Positions 13,491 through 24,600 of a DNA stretch of 64,000 nucleotides are shown here, in pieces; within the stretch, counting starts at the first letter, position 1; every line of letters starts with the position of its first letter. Below the pieces are notes generated by a model, which saw only the letters and a program-made list of their open reading frames with translations, was not told where the DNA came from and did not search any database. Made by a program: the position numbers and the translations under genes. This DNA is from Panopea generosa (lineage: Eukaryota; Mollusca; Bivalvia; Adapedonta; Hiatellidae). Location of the stretch: the NCBI GenBank assembly GCA_029582155.1, contig CM055911.1, positions 20,585,514 through 20,649,513 on the forward strand. The letters are read 5' to 3'.

Positions 13491-13495
13491 TACCA

Positions 13496-13726
13496 CTAAT
13501 GTGTAAATATTGAATAAAGGTGTCTTCGGAATAGATCCTTACAGATTGATGAAAACTTATTTCTGTTGTCTTTGATATGGTAAAACAGACCTATATTCAT
13601 TTTAAAATTCGGCTCATCCTGGAAATGTTGGTCGTAAAACATAAATAATATTCCATCGCTTGTTTCGAAGAAAACGCGAATATTGTATTCTTTATGAGAT
13701 GTTACCGTGTCACTGAAGTAGGACAT
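13496..13726 (-). CDS. Candidate small open frame or terminal exon, unrecognised
   Basis: A 76-residue frame (MSYFSDTV… to …LYSIFTH) has balanced, protein-like composition: many F, D, K and N residues and no low complexity. The frame stays open upstream of the methionine (…ERIYEI-M), so it could be a 3' exon rather than a whole gene. No family is recognised, and no convincing acceptor site or partner exon was found. It could also be a chance frame or a decayed element. Confidence 0.2.
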   Translation of the reverse strand: MSYFSDTVTSHKEYNIRVFFETSDGILFMFYDQHFQDEPNFKMNIGLFYHIKDNRNKFSSICKDLFRRHLYSIFTH

Positions 13727-13739
13727 GATTTCGTATATG

Positions 13740-15770
13740 CGTTCTTGTTGATTATAGCATATAAATAAACAATAAATAGCACCTTAGAGTTGATATGTTT
13801 ATGTTTCTTTCTTCTGGAAGAAAACATTTCAGTGTGATTTTTTTTCAAGTCGTTGAGGCACAGTTAGTTGATGTACGTGCGTCGGATGAAACAGATTGAA
13901 CGATTACGATATATCAAGACTCCAAATGTCGAAGTATGCGCGGCGCAGAACATAACATACTTCTCGTTTCATATCGTAACTGGGCATCTCGTAACTGAAT
14001 ATTGCGGAACATTACGATGACCGGTGAGCTCCATTATCAGCTATCCGAGAATATTCTGTTGGAACAACCGTGTGGCCGGTGTAGCTCGTAGTAAATAATT
14101 CATATGTTATATTTAAAATCCAGTGATTTACGCCACATTGTTAGGAAAATATCGCTATTGGTTAAATTGCTGCGCTTCCCAAAATATTTTAAGATAAAAA
14201 TTGGGGTCAATTTTAAAAATTTCTTCGTGGTTTAATCACATTTTGATCGACGTTAAATAGATCGAATTTCCAGAAAATATAACATCTTTTTGCATGATTT
14301 GAGTCATGTTTTTGTACATTCGGTTGAAATTTTGGTTTACTTTAACGACGATTTGCAGGTTTGTTTTAAACCAGATGTAGCTTTGAAATTATTTCTTAAA
14401 AAGGGTTCCGTACAACAGTGTGATTCAAGAATGACATGCGCTCTAGCCTTGTGCGGATCACCAATGCGGATCAATATTTCTATTTTTCAGCCACCCCCCC
14501 CCCCCACCCCGCCCCCCTTTGAAATGTTTTTGAAATAGTCTCGCAGTGCACTTAATACTGATGCTATCAAGGTCGGTCAACATTTTGAAATTACCCATGA
14601 AAGATGTCGGTGTTCCTTCACCACCGCGCAAGCCAAAACTTATACCGACAGTCCAGAAAACAGCCATTATAAGGGCATGTGTGTCATGTCACCTAGCGAG
14701 TCGCTTTCCCAGACGATAATCTCTAGCTCATTAGAGTATTTTTATACATTGCTTTGCTTTCATACGCTCGAACAGTTTGAAGAGATTTAAACTTTGCATC
14801 ATTTAAGAAAGACAAGTTTGTACCATTCAACTCTTAAGTAACTCTGCAGGGCAGTACTTACGGAAATTATGCGTCAACCGATGTGCTTAACCGTTGTTTC
14901 TTTTTTTTTTCAGTGACACGCCATTAAATAGTATGCATTACTTTTGTGCTAACAGCATCTCCATCTTCTTCTTTGGACTCGCCACTCAAGGAACAAATTA
15001 ATAGTCCAATTGTTCTTCCTTCTTTTGTTGCCAGGCACCGATGGTTTTGGGCATTGCCGACAGTGTTTCGTCTGACTTGCCCCCACTCCAACCCTGGCTC
15101 CACTGTCTATGTTTTAATTGCCTGACAATAAATATAACTTGGATAGATATGACTTTACATGCAAAAATAATCGTGTTTTGTCGTTGTGTAAGTCGTAGTT
15201 CGACCTTCCTGATTATGAAAAAAAACAACCTGCGCACGCGCTATACGATATCGGTTTTCATGTTTTTCAAGTGTACAAGCTATTCTTAGTCAGGGATACC
15301 TCCTCTTCGGTCAGTAGATATCAAACATACCCCTTTAGTATTAGACCTTTCTGGTGTACTTTGGGGCGAAACTGTATATTTAAAATGTTTTCTAATGAAA
15401 TTTGAGTGGTTTTCTAAAAACATTTACTTTAAAAGCCGTTATTTACAATAGACGTTATTCGTTCATTCAACAGTACTGCTACACTTGTTTGAACCTGTTT
15501 TAAATGTAACCACATGATTTGACACAACTTTGTAACATTGATCCACATGTTAACGTACAACTCCGTCCCGTTTTGGCTAGGACGACATTCCGATGACATA
15601 TACGTATTGCGAACATTTAGCTGTCGATTTTACGTTAATGGCCTTAATTAAATCTGAATTTCGGCCACTGGTGTTGATTTTGTCTTGAGCACAACCCTTT
15701 GGTTATAATGCCTTAATACTGTTACTGTCTATAAAAAAACTCGTCGTTTGTGTTCTTTTGCAGTGGCCAT
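13740..15770. other. Intergenic DNA
   Basis: The only distinct feature is a C-run at about 14491-14518. Overlapping frames on both strands near 14290-15289 have no recognisable domain. No supported gene. Confidence 0.45.
14491..14518 (-). other. G-quadruplex-capable tract on the minus strand
   Basis: The plus strand holds a near-continuous C-run interrupted only by single A and G bases. The minus strand therefore has several runs of at least four G separated by one base, enough for an intramolecular quadruplex. No gene context was identified. Confidence 0.5.
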
Positions 15771-15779
15771 ACATGGACG

Positions 15780-15880
15780 AGTGTTGTAGTAGAAGAGGGT
15801 AGTGATATCGTTATAAAAGAGTACTCGCTTACCTCTCTCCGCTAAGGTCGTAGGTTCGAGACCCGCTCGAGTTTAAATGC
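15780..15880 (+). mobile_element. tRNA-like SINE head fragment
   Basis: It contains a B-box-like core (GGTCGTAGGTTCGAGACC) about 35 bp after a weak A-box-like stretch (GTAGTGATATCGT). Only the head is recognisable. It is not a functional tRNA, because no acceptor-stem pairing was found. Confidence 0.4.
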
Positions 15881-16141
15881 ACTGAATGTGGTATTATTCT
15901 TGATAACATCTTTGAAGGGGATGCTAGTCAGTAAAATGTGTCATGTAAATGAATGCAACAGAGAGGTTTCTATTCTTACAGCTGTGATAATATTGATACC
16001 AACCCGGGTAGTCATAATGACTGAAACAGTTGTTTGGTATAGATATACAGAGCTAGTGTCGTTTGAGCATGCAGAACTGGATCAAGTCTCTATGATTTAA
16101 TGTTTCAATCTAGTTGTGTAGAACACGGTAAATACTGGTAA

Positions 16142-16413
16142 GATTGATTGATTGAGTGAATATTTAGCGTCGTTTTTATGTCATTGAGAGCTAAAAGACG
16201 ATCAGTTAACCTAACCACAGTTTCCTGGAATCCTGAAAGGTTAACCAATACTCTAGCACACTCTATTCACGAAAGAAACTAATAACTAACCTTCTTGAAT
16301 CAGCGATGAGAGACGAATGCTAATGAGACAAAATGTCGTCTATCAGTCATAACGGAGACTCTGGCCGGGCGGGGATTCGAACTCACGACCCCTGGACTGA
16401 TAGTTATACTGGT
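16142..16413 (-). mobile_element. tRNA-derived SINE, GGGCCC family, 5' truncated
   Basis: It shares its length with the copies at 7722 and 53257. The tail GATTGATTGATTGAGTG lies at the low coordinate. The body (CTTGAATCAGCGATGAGAGAC) and the B-box part (GGGATTCGAACTCACGACCC) follow. The extreme tRNA head is missing after the TGATAGTTA point. Confidence 0.8.
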
Positions 16414-17014
16414 TAGATTCATTTCATGTATTAGAATTAATGTGCGTGTTTCGTATGAAATCATTTTAAATTGATATGTATGTGTTCATAATCTATGCTT
16501 CTCGTCCGCCTCGGAGTCCCAAAGGACACACATGCTGTCAAAAGTACGTGGAAATTATACGTAAGTAAAGTTACACACTATAAAACAATAATAACCCCAT
16601 GGATGTAAATTCAAGTTTTGATAAAACGTTCATAAACGTTTAACTAAAAGTGGTAAGCGTATAGCCATATATTGTTTTCCTTTAAATTATTAACCAATAA
16701 CCCGTCACAGTTTTCAAGCATTTGATAGGAAGATTACGAGAGATATATCCCTTGGAATGTACCTGGCAGGGTTCTAGGGGAAACACTAATGCCCAATAAA
16801 CCAGGTTCCTATCCGAGTCTGATTCATAATCTTAAACGTACATGTAGGTATCAAATGGAAAGAAAAGTCGAAACAGATTTTCTAAGTTCATATGATTTAT
16901 TTAAAAAACTTAATTAATGAATAGTTGGTTAATAAATTATAATGTAAGCAAAATAAGTCTTACAGAAATCAACCCGTTTTATAATCAAATGTCAATCATG
17001 TACCAAACATACGT
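16414..17014. other. Spacer
   Basis: AT-rich, with no recognised feature on either strand. Confidence 0.4.
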
Positions 17015-17210
17015 TTAGTGTAACACTAAGGGTCGCAACCGTAACCGTTAGTGTAACAAAACCAATTTGTGTTACACTAAGAATTGCGGTAATGACTCTA
17101 GTGAAACAAAACATGTTTTTGTTACAGTAACGGTTGCAGTTTCAACCCTTAGTATAATATTTGTTACACAAATAATTTTTGTTACATTTACGGTTGCCAT
17201 AGTGCTTTAT
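17015..17210. mobile_element. Palindromic element with GTAACA / TGTTAC arms
   Basis: The block around 17018-17065 (CACTAAGGGTCGCAACCG, then TAGTGTAACAAA) is repeated in inverted orientation at about 17117-17160 (TTTGTTACAGTAACGGTTGC, then CAACCCTTAGTA). A third, partial GTTAC…ACGGTTGC block follows to about 17200. The fold-back design and lack of coding potential fit a MITE or foldback element. Confidence 0.55.
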
Positions 17211-17215
17211 TGACT

Positions 17216-17770
17216 TTTATTTGAAATTCTTGAATATGTTGAAGTAAATAACACACCTGCATTATTATTTTTTTACAGATTTCGAGAATTTTTTTGACAG
17301 CTTGAATCATGATTTTATTTTTAAATGCTTGAATCATTTCGAATTTAGTGACTCGTTAATTAATTGGGTAAAAATGTTTTACACATGATCAAAAATCTGA
17401 TTTATTAATAATGAATTCTAATTTGATTTTTTTTTCAAATAGAACGCAAAGTCCGTCATGGTTGTCCACTATCCCTCTTCGTATTCATATTATGAATTGA
17501 ACTCTTATCTTATGAAATAGTTAATAATAAAAAAAACATCAAAAGCATAGTTGTAAATGGGAGAGAAATAATAAGTACTTTGTTTGCAGATGGTGCAACC
17601 TTCGTTACAGATGGGTAAAATAAATTGTTTGAAACACTTATCGAGATCATGGATAATTTTAAAAATGTATCAGGAGTAAAGTTAAATACCTCAAAGTGTA
17701 CAGCATCAAAAGCTGGTTCTCTTAAATATACACATATTCAATTTTGTCATAACAAAAAAAGCATGGTGCT
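17216..17770 (+). pseudogene. LINE reverse-transcriptase relic (L1/Tx1-like)
   Basis: Broken frames give, in order, EILEYVEVNNTPALLFF, a stretch before RHGCPLSLFVFI (the RQGCPLSP motif), IELLSYEI, NIKSIVVNGREIISTLFADG (in place of the FADD catalytic box), and TLIEIMDNFKNVSG followed by KLNTSKC. This order is typical of an L1-type reverse transcriptase. The second catalytic aspartate is replaced by glycine, and there are several stops and at least one frameshift, so the copy is inactive. It lies just beyond the 3' end of the FUT8-like gene, in opposite orientation. Confidence 0.85.
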
Positions 17771-17854
17771 TTACTGTCTTTCTGTGTGTCTCTCTACATT
17801 CATTAAAATATGTACAGTATTTGTATGATAATACATAGTCTTGCTGTACAATAA

Positions 17855-17870
17855 TTTATTATAATTTATT
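17855..17870 (-). terminator. Candidate polyadenylation signals of the FUT8-like gene
   Basis: Two AATAAA hexamers read on the minus strand at 17870-17865 and 17860-17855, about 315 bp after the stop codon. They are the closest canonical signals, so the 3' UTR is inferred to be roughly 320-350 bp. An AACAATAAGC sequence nearer the stop is a weaker alternative. Confidence 0.45.
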
Positions 17871-18181
17871 GTATAAAAATTGAATAAAATCAATATTTAT
17901 CTTTTTAAATACACAATTCAATATTCAGTCAGTGGAACATACAACCGTTTTCATAGTTTGCTATCTAACAAACTGAATGCCGGTGACAAAATGAAATATG
18001 AACCTATAAACTCCATTCATTCTCTGGTTTTGCGTAGATGGACGTATCACAAAGACGCTGTCAAAACAATGTAACGTATTTCGACCAACTGCTTATTGTT
18101 TAGATCACATATCCAAAACCTCTTTGTTTATCAAACACACTAATAGTGGGATATTGTAATATTGTTGTTACAGTTCATCAT

Positions 18182-18647
18182 TTATTCATACGTTCGCATT
18201 TTTATCCTGACAAGTCTGTCTATTGTTTTAAACGTTGGAAACAATCCCGTTTTCCCAGTTCTTAGATTTCTTCCTTTTGAATATCCGTTCCAATGGTTAC
18301 CAAAGATAACTATAGCATCATCTTTCTTTATATCAATCTCAACACTGCCGACATTCAGCTGCGCAACGTGATCCTCGATGGCGTATACTAGATGATCCTT
18401 CTGTCCGTTAAAGTAAAATATGTCGTCTAAAGATTTGAACGACTTTGACGCATCTTCGTGTCTTGGCTGCATCAGCTCATACGCTGCTCTTCCAATGTTA
18501 GATGAAAATGTTACAACTATAAAATCACACAGAGAAAGAAAATGTACGTCTTGAAAAACACCAATCAAAGATGACTTTGTATATCGGCTCTTTACGCCAG
18601 CTTTCTTTGTCATATTGTTATCGTTGATGAAAATGTAGTTTGGATAC
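18182..18647 (-). CDS. FUT8-like: FUT8-like coding exon 8: C-terminal catalytic part and SH3-like domain
   Basis: Acceptor TTATTAG; 154 residues and stop. [39 protein letters not shown] and [13 protein letters not shown] complete the transferase domain. [17 protein letters not shown] and [10 protein letters not shown] form the SH3-like domain typical of FUT8. The protein ends KMRTYE, about ten residues shorter than the vertebrate tail. No ER-retention signal is visible. Confidence 0.95.
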
Positions 18648-21600
18648 CTAATAAAAGAGTGTCAGACAAAATTGATTTGTTTCGAAATCATTGTCTTCTA
18701 TTTGTAGAAATGATATTAATAATTGTTAAAACATAAGAACAGGAAACTTATTTACGAGACGAGTTTTTAATATTAATATCAATATATCAATCTGCTGTAC
18801 CTAATCAACAAAAGATTCACTTACATCTGTTGTGACTTAATCAACAGGTGATCCACTTACCTATGTTGTGCCTTGATCAACACGTGATCTACTTACAACT
18901 GATGTGCCTTAATCAACAGATGATCCACTTACATCTGTTGTGCCTTGATCAACACGTGATCTACTTACAACTGATGTGCCTTAATCAACAGGTGACCCAC
19001 TTACATCTGTTGTGCCATGATCAACACGTGATCCAATTACAACTGATGTGCCTTAATCAACAAGTGATCGACTTACATCTGATGTGCCTTAATCAACAAG
19101 TGATCGACTTACATCTGATAAGCCTTAATCAACAAGTGATCCACTTACATCTGCTGTGACTTAATCAACAATGATCCACTCACATCTGCTTTGCCTTAAT
19201 CAACATGTGATCCACTTACATCTTCTGTACCTTAATGAACAAGTCATCCACTTACATCTTCTGTACCTTAATTAACAAGTGATCCACTTACATCTTCTGT
19301 GCCTTAATCAACAAATGATCCACTTACATCTGCTGTGCCTTAATCAACAAGTGATCCACTTACATCTTCTGTACCTTAATGAACAAGTGATCCACTTACA
19401 TCTTCTGTACCTTAATCAACAAGTGATCCACTAACATGTTCTGTGCCTTAATCAACAAATGATCCACTTGCATCTGCTGTGCCTTAATCAACAAGTGATC
19501 CACTTACATCTTCTGTACCTTTATTAACAAGTGATCCACTTACATCTGCTGAACCTTAATTAATAAGTGATCCACTTACATCTTCTGTACCTTAATCAAC
19601 AAGTGATCCACTTACATCTCTGTACCTTAATCAACTAGTGATTCACTTACATCTGCTGCACCTTAATTAACAAGTGATCTACTTACATCTTCTGTACCTT
19701 AATTAACAAGTGATCCACTTACATCTGCTGTACCTTAATTAATAAGTGATCCACTTACATCTGCTGTACCTTAATAAATAATTGATCCACTTACATCTTC
19801 TGTACCTTAATCAACAAGTGATCCACTTACATCTGCTGTGCCGTAATCAACAAGTGATCCACTTACATCTTCTGTGCCTTAATCAACAAGTGATCCACTT
19901 ACATCTGCTGTGCTTTAATCAACAAGTGATCCACGTACATCTTCTGTACCTTAATGATCAAGTGATCCACTTACATCTTCTGTACCTTAATCAACAAGTG
20001 ATCCACTTACATCTTCTGTGCCTTAATCAACAAATGATCCACTTACATCTGCTGTGTCTTAATCAACAAGTGATCCACTTACATCTGCTGTACCTTTATT
20101 AACAAGTGATCCACTTACATCTGCTAAACCTTAATTAATATGTTATCCACTTACATCTGCTGTACCTTAATCACCAAGTGATCCACTTACATCTCTGTAC
20201 CTTAATCAACAAGTGATCCACTTACATCCGCTGTGCCTTAATTAACAAGTGATCCACTTACATCTACTGTGCCTTAATTAATAAGTGATCCACTTACATC
20301 TTTTGTACATTAATCAACAAGTGATCCACTTACATCTGATGTACCTTTATTAACAAGTGATCCACTTACATCTGCTGAACCTTAATTAATAAGTGATCCA
20401 CTTACATCTTCTGTACCTTAATCAACAAGTGATCCACTTACATCTCTGTACCTTAATCAACAAGTGATTCACTTACATCTGCTGTACCTTAATTAACAAG
20501 TGATCTACTTACATCTTCTGTACCTTAATGAACAAGTGATCCACTTACATCTGCTGTACCTTAATTAATAAGTGATCCACTTACATCTGCTGTACCTTAA
20601 TAAATAATTGATCCACTTACATCTTCTGTACCTTAATCAACAAGTGATCCACTCACATCTGCTGTGCCGTAATCAACAAGTGATCCACTTACATCTTCTG
20701 TGCCTTAATCAACAAGTGATCCACTTACATCTGCTGTGCCTTAATCAACAAGTGATCCACGTACATCTTCTGTACCTTAATGATCAAGTGATCCACTTAC
20801 ATCTTCTGTACCTTAATCAACAAGTGATCCACTTACATCTTCTGTGCCTTAATCAACAAGTGATCCACTTACATCTGCTGTACCTTTATTAACAAGTGAT
20901 CCACTTACATCTGCTGAACCTTAATTAATAAGTTATCCACTTACATCTGCTGTACCTTAATCACCAAGTGATCCACTTACATCTCTGTACCTTAATCAAC
21001 AAGTGATCCACTTACATCTGCTGTGCCTTAATTAACAAGTGATCCACTTACATCTTCTGTGCCTTAATCAACAAGTGATCCACTTACATCTTCTGTACCT
21101 TTATTAACAAGTGATCCACTTACATCTGCTGAACCTTAATTAATAAGTTATCCACTTACATCTGCTGTACCTTAGTCACCAAGTGATCCACTTACATCTC
21201 TGTACCTTAATCAACAAGTGATCCACTTACATCTGCTGTGCCTTAATTAACAAGTGATCCACTTACATCTTTTGTACATTAATCAATAAGTGATCCACTC
21301 ACATCTTCTGTATCTTTATCACCAAGTGATTCATTTACATCTTTTGTACCTTAATCAACAAGTGATCCACTTACATCTGATGTGCCTTAATTAACAAATG
21401 ATCCACTTACCTCTTCTGTACATTAATCAACAAGTGATTCACTTACATTTGCTGTACGTTAATCAACTAGTGATCCAATACAGTTGCTGTACCTTAATCA
21501 ACAAATGACCCACTTATTTCTAATGTGCCTTAATCAACAAGTTATCCACTTACATCTGCTGTACCTTAATAAACAAGTGATCCACTTAAATCTACTGTGC

Positions 21601-24600
21601 CTTAATTAATAAGTGATCCATTTACATCTGCTGTGCTTTAATTAACAAATGATCCACTTACATCTGCTGTACCTTAATTAACAAGTGATCCATTTACAAC
21701 TGCTGTTCATTAATTAATAAGCATTCCACTTACATCTTCTATGCATTAATCGACAAGTGATCCACTAACATCTGTTCTACCTTAATCAACAAATGATCCA
21801 CTTACATCTTCTGTACTTTAATTAATTAGTGATCCACTTACATCTGCTGTGCTTTTATTAATAAGTGATCCACTTACATCTGCTGTACCTTAATTAAAAG
21901 TGATCCACTTACATCTGCTGTGGCTTAATCAACTAGTGATCCAATAACATATTTTGTACCTTAATCAACAAGTGATCCACTTACATCTGCTGTACCTTAA
22001 TTAACAAGTGATGCACTTACATCTGATGTACATTAATCAACAAGTGATCCACTTACATCTGCTGTGCCTTATTTAACAAGTGATCCACTTACATCTGCTG
22101 TACCTTAATTAACAAGTGATATCCACTTACATCTTACATCTGATGTACATTAATCAACAAGTGATCCACTTACATCTGCTGTGCCTTAATTAACAAGTGA
22201 TCCACTTACATCTGCTGTACCTTAATTAACAAGTGATCCACTTACATCTGCTGTACATTAATTAATAAGTGATCCACTTACATCTTCTATGCATCAATCG
22301 ACAAGTGGTCCACTTACATCTGTTCTACCTTAATCAACACAACTTACATCTGCTGTTCCTTAATTAACAAGTGATCCACTTACATCTGCTGTGCCTTAAT
22401 TAACAAGTGATCCACTTACATCTGCTGTACCTTAATTAAGAAGTGATATCCACTGACATCTTACATCTGATGTACATGAATCAACAAGTGATCCACTTGC
22501 ATCTGCTGTGCCTTAATTAACAAGTGATCCACTTACATCTGCTGTACCTTAATTAACAAGTGATCCACTTACATCTGCTGTACCTTAATTAACAAGTGAT
22601 CGACTTACATCTGCTGTACCTTAATTAACAAGTGATCCACTTACATCTGCTGTACTTTAATTAACAAGTGATATCCACTTACATCTGCTGTGCCTGAATC
22701 AACAGCAATGCGTCGTCAGTAGCAAGGTACACTCGCCGTTTATCTACTGGTTGCCTCATTTCATACGCAGAAAACCATTCTTCAACGGATTGCATATATT
22801 CATCTATACCATGGAACACTGCTTCACGATCGACTTTATCTGTTCTTCTTATATGTATTCTAATAACAGATTGGGTTTAAATGAAAATACATAGCAATAG
22901 TATAAAGTTGATATTCGTGCACAGGATACCATTTACAAACGTCACAGACCCATGACATTTCTAGCTGCAATAAACTTTCAGACTGATTTCCTTCTATTCG
23001 AGGGTTTTACTAGACCTGATTCGGGAGATATCATGTTCTATATTTAGACTACTTAGAAATTAGTAAATACTCTGTCATCAATGAGTAAACATACAACTAC
23101 CACCATACAGGGCACACATGTGATACTCTGCAGAGTAAGCGGCCCTTATATGCTTGAAATATTTAAATTGTTTCAAAAAGGCTCGTTAGAAGGCTTACAT
23201 ATCAGCAACCAGTCTATATTTGTAAGTATAATTATTGAAACAATAGATTTGATCAGAATTAAAAAAAAACTCATAGGGACATGTACCATAACCATTTTGT
23301 TAGAATTATATAACGTTTTATACTTTGGAAATTGAGGTAGATATGTATAGAATGTTCTTATCTCTGAATCCACTAGTCATACTGTGTATTTAATGTATTG
23401 TGTATCTTGGTAAAGTCTGATCAACAATAAATTAACTAAATAATTACACTTAACACATATTAAGTTAGCATTTAAGTTAAATATGCGTTAACGGTGTGTG
23501 AATTAATTTACTAACTAAGCTTTTGTTACGTATAAATGTGCTCTAAATAGTAAAGACTAAGTTAGTGTTACGTACTTTACATAATAAAGACTAAGTTGTT
23601 GTTACGAACTCTAAATAACAAAGACTAAGTTATTGTTACGTACTCTAAATAATACGACTAAGTTATTGTTACGTACTCTACATAACAAAGACTAAGTTAT
23701 TGTTACGTACTCTAAATAATATGACTAAGTTATTGTTACGAACTCTAAATAATAAAGACTAAGTTATTGTTACGTACTCTACATGATAAAGACTAAGTTA
23801 TTGTTACGAACTCTACATTATAAAGACTAAGTTATTGTTACGAACTCTAAATAATACGACTAAGTTATTGTTACGTACTCTACATAACAAAGACTAAGTT
23901 ATTGTTACGAACTCTAAATAATAAAGACTTAGTTATTGTTACGGACTCTAAATAATGAAGACTAAGTTATTGTTACGTACTCTACATAATAAAGACTAAG
24001 TTATTATTACGAACTCTAAATAATAAAGACTAAGTTATTGTTACGTACTCTAAAAAATACGACTAAGTTATTGTTACGTACTCTACATCACAAAGACTAA
24101 GTTATTGTTACGTACTCTACATAACAAAGACTACGTTATTGTTATGAACTCTAAATAATAAAGACTAAGTTATTGTTACGTACTCTAAATAACAAAGACT
24201 AAGATATTGTTACGTACAAATGTACTCTAAATAATAAATACCAAGTTATTGTTACGTACTCTAAATAACAAAGACTAAGTTATTGTTACGTACTCTAAAT
24301 AATAAAGACTAAGTTATTGTTACGTACTCTAAATAATAAAGACCGAACGTACCCGACGATAGGATTTTGGAATTCAAGTTTGTCTTTCTCTGTCGATAAA
24401 TATTCTTCCAGTTTTTCATTGGGACGTGTCAGATATTTTACGAACTGTCCTATCCACCACGCTGGTGGATCACCATGGAAACGCAATATTCTGTCAGCCA
24501 AATCTTCTGGGATTGCAAGTGGCATATAATCCGGTGTGTGAATTGTGTACGGATAACGCGGTAAAACCATCACCTGTATGTGTTCGTTTGGTGTTACTGA

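Noticed and set aside
18848..20892. Frames rich in [12 protein letters not shown] on the plus strand
   Set aside because: Antisense translation of the 36-bp intronic array.
23081..23373. Overlapping frames on both strands in FUT8-like intron 6
   Set aside because: No family, no splice sites, and low-complexity Ile/Lys-rich ends. Flanking exons already match in phase.
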